Assembly: GCA_003157575.1 (NCBI GenBank)
Contig: PMKA01000121.1
Coordinates: 1 to 5,871 of the forward strand
DNA length: 5,871 bases
Source of the DNA: Opitutia bacterium
Lineage (GTDB): Bacteria; Verrucomicrobiota; Verrucomicrobiia; Opitutales; Opitutaceae
Direction of reading: 5' to 3'
The notes beneath the pieces were generated by a model, which was not told where the DNA came from, searched no databases, and saw nothing but the letters and a program-made list of their open reading frames with translations. The position numbers were made by a program, and so were the translations under genes. This document shows, piece after piece, positions 5,871 to 5,871 of this stretch (position 1 is its first letter; every line of letters starts with the position of its first letter).

Positions 5871-5871
5871 A

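Larger units (their letters stand above)
5561..5871. other. 311-nt tail with no convincing gene
   Basis: No recognisable protein or RNA family is seen here. Plus-strand frames stay open to the right edge, from TTG 5652 (ATG 5715) and from ATG 5749 (with GGAG four nt before it), giving short Lys/Arg/Ser/Cys-rich peptides without known motifs. Both read straight through the terminator-like hairpin at 5846-5869, which argues against them. On the minus strand a 70-codon frame from TTG 5850 is likewise featureless. From about 5715 the DNA has more A-runs than the neighbouring genes. An inverted repeat AGCCTG/CAGGCT (5655-5660 and 5690-5695) encloses a GC-rich segment. An untranslated region, a small structured RNA, or the edge of an unseen gene are all possible. 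Confidence 0.4.

Noticed and set aside
5715..5871. Short plus-strand frame from ATG 5715 running off the right edge
   Set aside because: No motif, no ribosome site, and it reads through a strong terminator-like hairpin; kept only as a note in the tail region.

Overview
The window reads as GC-rich bacterial chromosome (roughly 60-65% G+C by eye). It carries five protein-coding genes on both strands, and no RNA gene, insertion sequence, CRISPR array or prophage structure could be recognised. The mixture of an H-rich, non-E. coli-like DnaE, a secreted WCGWC thioredoxin, a secreted GH28-type parallel beta-helix protein, and starts mostly without Shine-Dalgarno sequences suggests a Verrucomicrobiota/PVC-group organism, possibly an Opitutae relative. 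This is inference from style; no marker here fixes the taxonomy.

Layout. (1) Positions 1-1751, minus strand: the N-terminal half of the replicative DNA polymerase III alpha subunit (dnaE), cut by the left edge just after the third catalytic aspartate. It has an intact-looking PHP domain and starts at GTG. (2) Positions 1752-1998: a divergent intergenic region with an 8-bp inverted repeat. (3) Positions 1999-2667, plus strand: an exported thioredoxin-fold protein. (4) Positions 2746-4161, minus strand: an exported GH28/polygalacturonase-like protein, convergent with the thioredoxin gene across a 78-nt spacer rich in hairpins. (5) Positions 4236-5560, plus strand: a two-gene operon in which a HAD-superfamily phosphatase/nucleotidase-like gene overlaps by 16 nt a 250-residue protein resembling an archaeo-eukaryotic primase (AEP/PriS-like) catalytic domain. 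(6) Positions 5561-5871: no convincing gene, but several hairpins, a T-tract and a strong terminator-like inverted repeat at the right edge.

The most interesting part is the HAD + AEP pair. The second protein shows the order of AEP motifs (an hhNLD motif where hhDhD is usual, an SGRGYH motif, and a D...SLRLFGSxH motif like the RLPGSLH signature of primase small subunits), but it is much shorter than multidomain primases and has Asn where the first motif I Asp is expected. Its tight translational overlap with a possible nucleotide phosphatase suggests a joint role in nucleic-acid or nucleotide metabolism. That role is a hypothesis. The GH28-like gene is also unusual: it keeps the catalytic Asp residues but lacks the family's His and Arg-x-Lys signature positions.
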